64,000 nucleotides of DNA, taken from assembly GCF_001008165.2 (NCBI RefSeq), contig NZ_CP011452.2, forward strand, positions 496,001 to 560,000. The letters run 5' to 3'. Source of the DNA: Croceibacterium atlanticum (GTDB lineage: Bacteria; Pseudomonadota; Alphaproteobacteria; Sphingomonadales; Sphingomonadaceae). A program made the position numbers and the translations under genes. This document shows positions 1-7,071 of this stretch, one piece after another. Numbering within the stretch: the first letter of the stretch is position 1; every line of letters starts with the position of its first letter. The notes under the pieces were generated by a model. That model made no database searches, was not told where the DNA came from, and worked only from the letters and a program-made list of their open reading frames with translations.

Positions 1-230
1 TCCGGAACTTCGGTGCCGCCCGAGCTGCCGCCGTCCGGGACACCGCCGGAGCTGCCGCCGTCGGGAACGCCGCCCGAAGATCCCCACCCGCCGGAAGTGC
101 TGCCGCCATGGCCGCAGCCCGGATGGTGGCTGTGCGAACCGCCGCCCCACCAGCCGCCGGCAGAAGCCGGGGAGGCGACGGCAAGAGCGCCGATGGCGAT
201 TGCAGGCAAGATGATCTTACGGTTCAGCAT
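1..230 (-). CDS. Secreted Gly/Ser/His-rich protein, C-terminus cut by window edge
   Basis: The start ATG is at 228-230 and 76 codons are visible before the window ends. Residues 1-24 form a Sec signal peptide (MLNRKIILPAIA..., cleavage near ASA-GG). The mature part is rich in Gly, Ser, Trp and His (GGWWGGGSHSHH) and carries two copies of a nine-residue repeat VPDGGSSGG, then ends at TEVP followed by a GA-codon (E or D). A low-complexity secreted protein reaching V-P-E resembles the approach to a PEP-CTERM sorting signal, but that signal would lie outside the window. The function is unknown. The plus strand also has an open frame here, but it is a Pro-rich shadow of these repeats. Confidence 0.7.
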   Translation of the reverse strand, partial: MLNRKIILPAIAIGALAVASPASAGGWWGGGSHSHHPGCGHGGSTSGGWGSSGGVPDGGSSGGVPDGGSSGGTEVP

Positions 231-401
231 GGTTGATCCCCTGTTTACCTTTTGATTTGCAAATGTGTTTGCGAGTTATGGTTCGTCGCAACCTTAGCAA
301 ACCCCGTGCCAATCCCAGTTTTCCGGCGTTTATGGTGGTTAACGGGGGAGGGTTGGCAGGGGAGCTGTCAATCAGCCCGACAGCTGAGCCGTAAATTATG
401 G

Positions 402-416
402 TTAAATTCCGCTTAA
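402..416. promoter_or_regulatory. Candidate CtrA box (TTAA-N7-TTAA)
   Basis: The sequence is TTAA ATTCCGC TTAA, a perfect match to the full CtrA consensus of alphaproteobacteria. It lies in the 214-nt gap between the pth stop and the start of the leftward secreted protein, about 170 nt upstream of that gene. A further TTAAC half-motif sits near 350. CtrA control of the secreted protein is an inference. Confidence 0.45.
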
Positions 417-444
417 GCCTTGTGGGCCGCCCAGGCCGCCGGGT

Positions 445-1014
445 TCAGCCTTGCTGGCGCAGGGCGACGTCGCTCATGAAACGGGCATTCTCACCCTTGA
501 CCAACCATTCGGCTTCGGCCCCCATGGCGCCAAGCATGGTGATCAGATCGTCCTGTTCGGCCTTGGCATAATTGCCCAGCACATAGCCGGTTACGCGGTC
601 CTTGTGGCCGGGATGGCCAATGCCGATCCGCACCCGGCGGAAATCGGGGCCCAGATGCCTGTCGATGGAACGCAGGCCATTATGGCCGGCCGTGCCGCCC
701 CCGGTCTTCACCTTCACCTTGAAAGGGGCGAGGTCGAGTTCATCGTGAAAGACTGTGAGTGCATCCATCCCCAGCTTGTAGAAGCGTATCGCTTCCCCGA
801 CGCTGCGGCCGCTTTCATTCATGAAGGTGGCCGGTTTCAGAAGCAGGATCTTTTCACCACCGATCCGGCCTTCCTGCAGCCAGCCCTGGAACTTCTTCTG
901 AACGGGGCCGAATCCGTGCATTTCGGCGATGACGTCCATCGCCATGAAGCCGACATTATGCCGGTGCATCGCATATTGCGGACCGGGATTTCCAAGACCA
1001 ACCCAAAGCTGCAT
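445..1014 (-). CDS. pth: Peptidyl-tRNA hydrolase
   Basis: This enzyme releases tRNA from stalled peptidyl-tRNA in the cytoplasm. The 189-residue protein has the family signatures in order: VGLGNPG near the N-terminus, then HRHNVGF with the catalytic histidine, the Asn of TFMNESG, FHDELDL with the catalytic aspartate, and GHNGLRS. I chose ATG at 1014 (MQLWVGLG), which matches the usual N-terminus; a GTG three codons earlier at 1023 is possible. It follows rplY in the same direction, a common pairing, with a terminator-like hairpin between them. Length and motifs are normal. Confidence 0.97.
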   Translation of the reverse strand: MQLWVGLGNPGPQYAMHRHNVGFMAMDVIAEMHGFGPVQKKFQGWLQEGRIGGEKILLLKPATFMNESGRSVGEAIRFYKLGMDALTVFHDELDLAPFKVKVKTGGGTAGHNGLRSIDRHLGPDFRRVRIGIGHPGHKDRVTGYVLGNYAKAEQDDLITMLGAMGAEAEWLVKGENARFMSDVALRQQG

Positions 1015-1039
1015 CCCGCGCACCTATTCGCTGTGAGCC

Positions 1040-1081
1040 AAAAAGCAAAGCGCCGGCCGCGCTGCAATAGCGGGCCGGCGC
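1040..1081 (-). terminator. Hairpin plus T-tract between rplY and pth
   Basis: GCGCCGGCC (1050-1058) pairs perfectly with GGCCGGCGC (1073-1081). An inner CGCT/AGCG extends the stem with one bulged base. On the minus strand it is followed by TTTGCTTTTT. It sits 26 nt before the pth start, so it probably terminates or attenuates rplY transcripts before pth. Confidence 0.7.
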
Positions 1082-1109
1082 CTGAAATGCCGAATATGCG
1101 GCGTAAGGA

Positions 1110-1757
1110 TCAGTCTTCGGATGCTTCCGTCGACTCTGCCTCTTCGCCGCCTTCCTCTTCCTCGGAAGCCGCAGCTTCGGAGCGCTTGAGGGCAGACGGA
1201 GCTACGACCGTCGCGATCGTGAAGTCGCGATCGGTGATCGCGCTTTCCGAACCGGCGGGCAGCTTCACATGGCTGATATGGATCGAATCGCCGACTTCGA
1301 GGCCGGTAACGTCGATTTCGATCTCGCCCGGAATCTTGTCCGCTTCGCAGACCAGTTCAAGCTCGTGACGCACGACGTTGAGCACGCCGCCCTTCTTGAG
1401 GCCGGGGCTGGCTTCTTCATTGATGAAGAGCACGGGAACGGCGACATCGATCTTCGCGTCCTTGGCAAGACGCAGGAAATCGGCATGCAGCGGACGATCG
1501 GTGACGGGATGCAGGGCAACGTCCTTGGGGATCGTGCGCTGCTTCTTGCCGTCGATCTCGATCATGACGATCGAGTTCATGAAGTGCCCGGTGTCCAGCT
1601 GTTTCATGAGGAGCTTTTCCTCAACGTGGATCGTGGTCGGTTCTTCCTTGCCGCCATAAATAACGGCGGGAACACGGCCTTCGCGGCGCAATACACGGGA
1701 GGCTCCCTTGCCAGCCCGTTCGCGCAGCTCGGCCGGCAGGGTCAGAGCGTCGCTCAT
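1110..1757 (-). CDS. rplY: 50S ribosomal protein L25/general stress protein Ctc
   Basis: This protein binds 5S rRNA in the large ribosomal subunit. It has 215 residues, the long CTC/TL5 form: an N-terminal L25 domain (roughly 5-95, with the GRVPAVIYG motif) and a C-terminal TL5-type beta domain (about 100-190), then an acidic Glu-rich tail. The start is ATG at 1757 ([11 protein letters not shown]). The frame continues upstream to 1946, but that part is Arg/Cys-rich and not L25-like. It lies between the TraB-like genes and pth on the same strand. Confidence 0.97.
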   Translation of the reverse strand: MSDALTLPAELRERAGKGASRVLRREGRVPAVIYGGKEEPTTIHVEEKLLMKQLDTGHFMNSIVMIEIDGKKQRTIPKDVALHPVTDRPLHADFLRLAKDAKIDVAVPVLFINEEASPGLKKGGVLNVVRHELELVCEADKIPGEIEIDVTGLEVGDSIHISHVKLPAGSESAITDRDFTIATVVAPSALKRSEAAASEEEEGGEEAESTEASED

Positions 1758-1863
1758 ATCTCGTGCCTTTCGAATGCGTTGGTTTGGTTTCCCGTCACGC
1801 CTCCAGGGATGACCATGACAGGAAGGCCGGGCGCATAGTGCCATTGCCTGTGAATGGCAAGCT

Positions 1864-2745
1864 CTACTGCAGGCGGGCCACCGTGAAGCCGCGGGCTTCC
1901 AGCAGGGCCGGCAACCCGTCCCGCCCCAGCATATGCGCCGCGCCAACCGCGATGAACGGTCGGCGCCCTTCTGTCAGAAGGCTTTCTATCCGATCCATCC
2001 ATGCAAGGTTGCGGTTGGTGAGCAAGGCCTGCCGCAGATCCGGATCGGCCAGGATGCCGATGCCGGTTTCATGTTCCAAAGTCTGAAGGTCGCCGGTCAG
2101 CCAGGCGACGATATGATCGTCGCTGCGGTCGCCATCCACATCGTTGGCCAAACCCAGGAGCAGTTTCTCCTGCTGATCATGGGTAAGCCGGTCAAAGCGG
2201 TCATATTGTTCGGCAAAGCTTTCCAGCCCGACTACACTAGCTGCATCGGCCAGCAGGGCACGGTCCACGCCTTGCGAAGGTTCATGCCGGCGCGCGCCAT
2301 TGGCCAGCAGCAATCCCGCCGCCCAGCTTTCCATTCCGGCCAGTTCGGCATCGTCCATATCCGCACGGTCCATGAATTCGCGCAGGGCAGGGCGGTCCTT
2401 CGGTGGCACGCGTTCGGAAAGCGGCGGCAGGCCGGGCTGGCGCGCCCGGGCCATGAAGGCGGCACTGGCGGCGTCGCCATCGTTCAGATCGGCGATTTCG
2501 ACGACGAGGACCGAGGATTGGTCCAGGGCTGCATCGAGCGCCGGATTGCGCCAGTCCAGCCCCCTGGGCAGGGCGTGCACGGTCCCGAACAGCCAGCCTT
2601 CCGTTCCGCCGGGCCCGGTAACATGCCACAGGGCCGGGGACGGGGCGGGCCAATCCGTCCGCCCTTCGTCCGACAGGGCGCCGCAGCCGGTCAGCCACAA
2701 GGCCCCTGCCAGAAGAATGGCCAGTCCGGATCGGATAGAGGTCAC
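1864..2745 (-). CDS. TraB/GumN family lipoprotein (second of tandem pair)
   Basis: This 293-residue protein starts with GTG at 2745, which overlaps the stop of the upstream paralogue (GTGA). The N-terminus is a lipoprotein signal with lipobox LTGC (Cys21). The conserved family motif LFGTVHALP (His57) is followed near the C-terminus by [11 protein letters not shown], giving the two GxxH histidines that define TraB/PrgY/GumN (Tiki-like) proteins. Such proteins are proposed metal-dependent proteases; the substrate here is unknown. An in-frame extension to 2982 is only an overlap with the upstream gene. Confidence 0.88.
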   Translation of the reverse strand: MTSIRSGLAILLAGALWLTGCGALSDEGRTDWPAPSPALWHVTGPGGTEGWLFGTVHALPRGLDWRNPALDAALDQSSVLVVEIADLNDGDAASAAFMARARQPGLPPLSERVPPKDRPALREFMDRADMDDAELAGMESWAAGLLLANGARRHEPSQGVDRALLADAASVVGLESFAEQYDRFDRLTHDQQEKLLLGLANDVDGDRSDDHIVAWLTGDLQTLEHETGIGILADPDLRQALLTNRNLAWMDRIESLLTEGRRPFIAVGAAHMLGRDGLPALLEARGFTVARLQ

Positions 2746-3662
2746 TCCCAGATGCGGTCGACTTCCAGCCCGCGCTGGCGCAACTGATCCTGCACGCTGC
2801 CCTTGCCGGCCAGATGTCCGGCGCCCACGGCGATAAATATTGTGCCGGGCTGATCCAGACGTTTTTTGATCCAGTCGGCCCAATGGGCATTCCGATTGGT
2901 CAGCAGGCGTGCATATAGCGCAGGGTCGGTCATCTCGGCATTCAGCAGATCGGCCAGATCGTCCGCATCGCCTTCCAGCCATTCGGCGATCATCGCGTTC
3001 AGCGTGCTGCCTGCCTTCGGCACCGTTTCAACGGTTTCATCCAGGAAGGTAAGCTGATCTTCCATCGGCATGCTGTCGAACAGCTGGATCTGGTCGTCGA
3101 TAGTTTCCAGCGCGCCGCGCTTCTTCTTCTCGCCCGCCTTGTTGCCCAGCGAAAATTCAACGCCTGTTTCGGTCTGGAACCCGTCCTTCATCAGCGGCAG
3201 GAGGGTAAGCGTCATCGCCGCGAACCAGGGTTCCAGCCGGTCCAGCGCTTCCACCGGCAGGCCGAGCGCAACCAGCGCTTCTTCATACTGCCGGCGGTTT
3301 TCCTCCGTCATCAGTTCGCGCAGTTTCTGCCCGGGCGGGAGCATGCCCGCGGCCGCCAGCGCCTGCGATGATGCAGCGGCATCGCCGAGGTCGATTTCGG
3401 TCACCAGTTCATCGGAGGCGTTGAAGGCGCGCTCCACCTTGCCGTCGAACCAGTCCACATCCTTGGGCAGGGCATGGACCGTGCCGAAGAGATAGATGGT
3501 CGTATCCTCGTCGCTGACGGACCAGAGAGCCGGCCCCGGCGCTACACCTGCGGGCCGCACTTCGGTAATCGCTGCGGGACCACCTTCGCTGGTCGAACAG
3601 GCGCCGGTGAAGGCGATGGACAGGGCCGCGATGGAAGTTGCGGCGATGCGTTTGATGGACAT
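2742..3662 (-). CDS. TraB/GumN family lipoprotein (first of tandem pair)
   Basis: The protein has 306 residues. The signal peptide ends in a lipobox-like TGAC (Cys22), so a periplasm-facing lipoprotein is likely. [10 protein letters not shown] (His63) and the C-terminal FIAVGAGHLAG are the paired GxxH motifs of the TraB/PrgY/GumN family, a proposed metalloprotease fold. It is a clear paralogue of the next gene and overlaps it by 4 nt, so the two are probably translated together. Relative to its partner it has extra charged residues in the middle (around KAGEKKKRG). The function is inferred only at family level. Confidence 0.9.
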   Translation of the reverse strand: MSIKRIAATSIAALSIAFTGACSTSEGGPAAITEVRPAGVAPGPALWSVSDEDTTIYLFGTVHALPKDVDWFDGKVERAFNASDELVTEIDLGDAAASSQALAAAGMLPPGQKLRELMTEENRRQYEEALVALGLPVEALDRLEPWFAAMTLTLLPLMKDGFQTETGVEFSLGNKAGEKKKRGALETIDDQIQLFDSMPMEDQLTFLDETVETVPKAGSTLNAMIAEWLEGDADDLADLLNAEMTDPALYARLLTNRNAHWADWIKKRLDQPGTIFIAVGAGHLAGKGSVQDQLRQRGLEVDRIWE

Positions 3663-3833
3663 TCGGTTTCCCTTTGGGATTTCGCGTAACCTCTTAGCGA
3701 TTCCTGCCGTCAGGAACAGGCCTGTCTATCGCGCCGGGGGCACAGGAGGCGGTGTTGTGTTCTTGCCGCATCCCGCCGCATGATGCCGCCACGCCATTGA
3801 CGCTTATCGGGCCATCGGCCAAAGCCGCGCGCG

Positions 3834-4733
3834 ATGAAGAGAGAGCCGCAAAAAAGCTTTCAGGACATGATCCTCGCGCTCCACGATTACTGGAGTGCGC
3901 AGGGCTGCCTGATCCTGCAGCCATATGACATGCGCATGGGTGCAGGGACGTTCCACACCGCCACGACCTTGCGCACGCTGGGGCCGGAGCCGTGGAATGC
4001 CGCCTTCGTGCAGCCAAGCCGGCGGCCGACCGATGGCCGATATGGCGAAAATCCCAACCGGTTGCAGCATTATTACCAGTATCAGGTGATCATGAAGCCG
4101 AGCCCGGCCAATCTGCAGGAACTTTACCTGCAGAGCCTGGCGGTGATCGGCATCGATCCGCTGAAACACGATATCCGCTTCGTGGAGGATGACTGGGAAA
4201 GCCCCACGCTGGGCGCCTGGGGTCTTGGCTGGGAAGTCTGGTGCGACGGGATGGAAGTCACCCAGTTCACCTATTTCCAGCAGATGGGCGGGTTTGATTG
4301 CAAGCCGGTGGCCGGGGAACTGACCTACGGGCTCGAACGGCTGGCCATGTATATCCAGAATGTCGACAATGTGTACGATCTCGATTTCAACGGGAAGGGC
4401 GTCACCTATGGCGATGTCTTCCTGGAAAACGAACGGCAGATGTCGAAATGGAATTTCGAAGTCGCCGATACCGATGCCCTGTTCGACCTGTTCAACAAGG
4501 CGGAAGCGGAGTGCCGCAACTGCCTGGAAAACAACGTGCCCATCGCGGGCTATGAACAGGCGGTGGAAGCCAGCCACATCTTCAACCTGTTGCAGGCGCG
4601 CGGCGTGATCAGCGTGCAGGAACGCGCCAGCTATATGGGCCGCGTCCGTGATCTCGCCCGCGGCAGTTGCGAGGCATATATGGCCAAGGAGAAAGAGCGC
4701 TGGGCTGCCGAATATGACGGGTGGACGGCATGA
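3834..4733 (+). CDS. glyQ: Glycine--tRNA ligase alpha subunit
   Basis: This is the catalytic subunit of the bacterial alpha2beta2 glycyl-tRNA synthetase. The 299-residue protein starts [13 protein letters not shown] and shows the near-invariant class II segments [42 protein letters not shown], and [12 protein letters not shown]. It is followed after 45 nt by glyS. The 171-nt region upstream, towards the divergent TraB-like gene, must hold its promoter and includes a small inverted repeat TTCCTG-CCGT-CAGGAA (3701-3716). Length is normal. Confidence 0.98.
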   Translation: MKREPQKSFQDMILALHDYWSAQGCLILQPYDMRMGAGTFHTATTLRTLGPEPWNAAFVQPSRRPTDGRYGENPNRLQHYYQYQVIMKPSPANLQELYLQSLAVIGIDPLKHDIRFVEDDWESPTLGAWGLGWEVWCDGMEVTQFTYFQQMGGFDCKPVAGELTYGLERLAMYIQNVDNVYDLDFNGKGVTYGDVFLENERQMSKWNFEVADTDALFDLFNKAEAECRNCLENNVPIAGYEQAVEASHIFNLLQARGVISVQERASYMGRVRDLARGSCEAYMAKEKERWAAEYDGWTA

Positions 4734-4778
4734 TACAGCAAGTGACATTCCACGAGCGTATGTGTGGGAGTGCGGCCC

Positions 4779-7013
4779 ATGGCTGATTTCCTTCTCGAAC
4801 TGCGCTGCGAGGAAATTCCCGCACGGATGCAGAAGGGCGCGCGCGCCGATCTGGAAAAGCTGTTCCGGCAACAGCTGGACGAAGCGGGCATCAAGCCCGG
4901 CGCGATCACCGTATGGTCCACGCCGCGCCGTCTGGCCCTGATTGCAGAGGGTCTGCCCGAACAGACCGAAGCGGTAAGCGAAGAGGCCAAGGGCCCGCCC
5001 GAAGGCGCGCCCGATCAGGCGGTGGAGGGTTTCTGCCGCAAGAACGGCGTCACGCGCGATCAGCTGGAAGTGCGGGACGTGAAGGGCCGCCCGACCTATT
5101 TCGCCGTCCGCAATATTCCCGGCCGCGCGGTCAAGGATGTGCTGGCGGAAGCGATCCCGGCCATCATCCGCGCCTTCCCCTGGCCCAAGAGCATGCGTTG
5201 GGGCGCGGCCTCCCTCCGCTCCGAAAGTTTGCGCTGGGTCCGCCCGCTTTCCGGCATTGTCGCCATTCTGGGCGAGGAGCTGGTGGAATGCGAAGTGGAC
5301 GGCGTGCCGAGCGGCTATGCCACTCTGGGCCACCGCTTTCATTGCCCGGGCCCGATCACGATTGGCGGCGCCGATGATTATGCGGGCAAATTGCGCGCCT
5401 GCCACGTAATCGTCGATCATGCAGAGCGCGAGGCCATCGTGCGCGAAGGCGCGGCGAAGGCTGCCGCCGATGCCGGTCTGACGCTGGTGGAAGATGAAGG
5501 GCTGGTGGTGGAAAATGCCGGCCTGACCGAATGGCCGGTGCCGCTGCTTGGCCGTTTTGACGAGGCATTCCTGGAAGTGCCGCCTGAAGTCATCCAGCTG
5601 ACGGCGCGGACGAACCAGAAATATTTCGTCTGTGAAAAGGATGGCAAACTCGCCAATGCCTTCATCTGCACCGCCAATATCGAAGCGAGCGATGGCGGCG
5701 CGGCGATTGTCGATGGCAACCGCAAGGTGCTCGCCGCGCGGCTATCCGATGCGCGCTTCTTCTGGGACGTGGACCGCAAGGTGAAGCTGTCCGAACAGGT
5801 GAAGAAGCTGGAGCGCATCACCTTCCACGAAAAGCTGGGCACGGTGGCTGACAAGGTCGAGCGCGTGGCCAAGCTGGCCCGCTGGCTGGTGGAAGAAGGG
5901 ATTGTCACCCCATCGGGAGTCCCCGCGAAGGCGGGGACCTCAGGCGAAGGCGCCGGGCCGAACGAGGTCCCCGCCTTCGCGGGGACTCAGGCAGAGCTGG
6001 CCGACATGGCCGAACAGGCCGCGCGCCTGTGCAAGGCGGACCTCGTCACCGAAATGGTCGGCGAATTCCCCGAACTGCAGGGCCTTATGGGCGGCTATTA
6101 CGCCCGTGCGGAAGGGCTGCCCGATGCAGTCGCCGACGCAATCCGCGATCATTACAAGCCGGTCGGGCAGGGGGACGATGTGCCTACCGCGCCGGTGACG
6201 GTGGCGGTAAGTCTGGCCGACAAGCTGGATACGCTGGTCGGCTTCTTCCAGATCGATGAAAAGCCCACTGGCTCGAAAGATCCCTTCGCGCTGCGCAGGG
6301 CCGCGCTCGGCATATTGCGATTGATCCTGGAGAACGGTCTTCGCGCATCGATGTTCGACCTGATCGCTCATGCCGCGCACCACGGAAAATCATCCGATGC
6401 GGGCCGCGACATCGCAAACTTCCTGATCGAACGGCTGAAGGTTCAGCAGCGCGATGCGAATATCCGGCACGATATGATTGACGCGGTCGTGGCTGTCGAA
6501 ACGGGCGGTGACAATGTCCGCATGGTCAATCGCACCAGCGCTCTCCAGCGCTTTCTGGATACCGAAGACGGCGCCAATCTCCTCGCCGGATACAAGCGTG
6601 CGGCCAATATCCTGAAGAAGGAAGACTGGCACGGAATCGAAGCGGAAATCCCGCAGACTGGCGAGGAAGATCCGCTGGCGGAAGTGGACGATCCCGACCT
6701 GAAGCCGGTGATCGCCGCCAAGATGGCGGAACGCCATGCGAAGGAACTGTCCTACACGCCCGATCCGGCGGAAAAGGCGCTGATCGATGCCCTGGACGAG
6801 GCGCAGCCCCGGGCTGCCGCCGCGATCGAGGCGGAGGATTTCGAGGCAGCCATGGCGGCTTTGGCGGCGCTCCGCGCGCCGATCGATCGGTTCTTTGACG
6901 AGGTTACGGTGAATGTCCCCGATAAGGACAAGCGCGCAAGCAGGCTTGATTTGCTTGATCGCTTCCGCGCTGCGGTGCACCAAGTGGCCGATTTTTCGAA
7001 GATCGAAGGCTGA
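4779..7013 (+). CDS. glyS: Glycine--tRNA ligase beta subunit
   Basis: This subunit recognises tRNA-Gly and completes the alpha2beta2 enzyme. I chose ATG at 4779 (MADFLLELRCEEIP, the typical N-terminus) because a GGGAG sits 7-8 nt before it; an ATG at 4764 would place this Shine-Dalgarno sequence inside the gene. The protein has 744 residues. Segments such as SMRWGAASLRW-type, TARTNQKYFV, ARFFWDVDRK and VTEMVGEFPELQG are well conserved, and a DALR-type anticodon domain lies at the C-terminus. Residues about 379-404 are a palindromic-element insertion (see repeat) in a variable loop just before the conserved KADLVTEMVGEFPELQG segment. The reading frame is intact. Confidence 0.97.
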   Translation: MADFLLELRCEEIPARMQKGARADLEKLFRQQLDEAGIKPGAITVWSTPRRLALIAEGLPEQTEAVSEEAKGPPEGAPDQAVEGFCRKNGVTRDQLEVRDVKGRPTYFAVRNIPGRAVKDVLAEAIPAIIRAFPWPKSMRWGAASLRSESLRWVRPLSGIVAILGEELVECEVDGVPSGYATLGHRFHCPGPITIGGADDYAGKLRACHVIVDHAEREAIVREGAAKAAADAGLTLVEDEGLVVENAGLTEWPVPLLGRFDEAFLEVPPEVIQLTARTNQKYFVCEKDGKLANAFICTANIEASDGGAAIVDGNRKVLAARLSDARFFWDVDRKVKLSEQVKKLERITFHEKLGTVADKVERVAKLARWLVEEGIVTPSGVPAKAGTSGEGAGPNEVPAFAGTQAELADMAEQAARLCKADLVTEMVGEFPELQGLMGGYYARAEGLPDAVADAIRDHYKPVGQGDDVPTAPVTVAVSLADKLDTLVGFFQIDEKPTGSKDPFALRRAALGILRLILENGLRASMFDLIAHAAHHGKSSDAGRDIANFLIERLKVQQRDANIRHDMIDAVVAVETGGDNVRMVNRTSALQRFLDTEDGANLLAGYKRAANILKKEDWHGIEAEIPQTGEEDPLAEVDDPDLKPVIAAKMAERHAKELSYTPDPAEKALIDALDEAQPRAAAAIEAEDFEAAMAALAALRAPIDRFFDEVTVNVPDKDKRASRLDLLDRFRAAVHQVADFSKIEG
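5917..5988. repeat. Palindromic element inserted in frame in glyS
   Basis: Two 25-nt arms (5917-5941 and 5964-5988) are perfect reverse complements separated by 22 nt. Each arm is itself a hairpin: 8-bp stem GTCCCCGC/GCGGGGAC around GAAG or CTTC. It is read through as VPAKAGT ... VPAFAGT (residues 381-387 and 397-403 of GlyS). Elements of this type are commonly intergenic in sphingomonads and other alphaproteobacteria; here it is inside an essential gene and keeps the frame. Confidence 0.9.
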
Positions 7014-7025
7014 TTTTTTCTATTC

Positions 7026-7049
7026 GGAACACTGTTCCAGCCGTTCCAG
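7026..7049. promoter_or_regulatory. GTTCCAG-repeat element upstream of ppdK
   Basis: GGAACA-C-TGTTCCAG-CC-GTTCCAG lies 22 nt before the ppdK start. A near copy lies at 54688-54710 before the thioesterase-lpd genes. The first half is a small palindrome (GGAAC-ACT-GTTCC). The role is unknown: it could be an operator or a leader structure. Confidence 0.4.
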
Positions 7050-7071
7050 GCTGACTGTTTGAGGGGACATG

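Noticed and set aside
13-255. Pro-rich plus-strand frame at the left edge
   Set aside because: It is the complement of the Gly/Ser-rich secreted protein repeats on the minus strand.
3804-5420. 538-codon open frame antisense to glyQ/glyS
   Set aside because: Shadow of two certain genes; no family features.
7034-7047. LexA operator (GTTC-N7-GTTC) before ppdK
   Set aside because: The GTTC units are separated by 5 nt, not 7, here and at 54695-54708.
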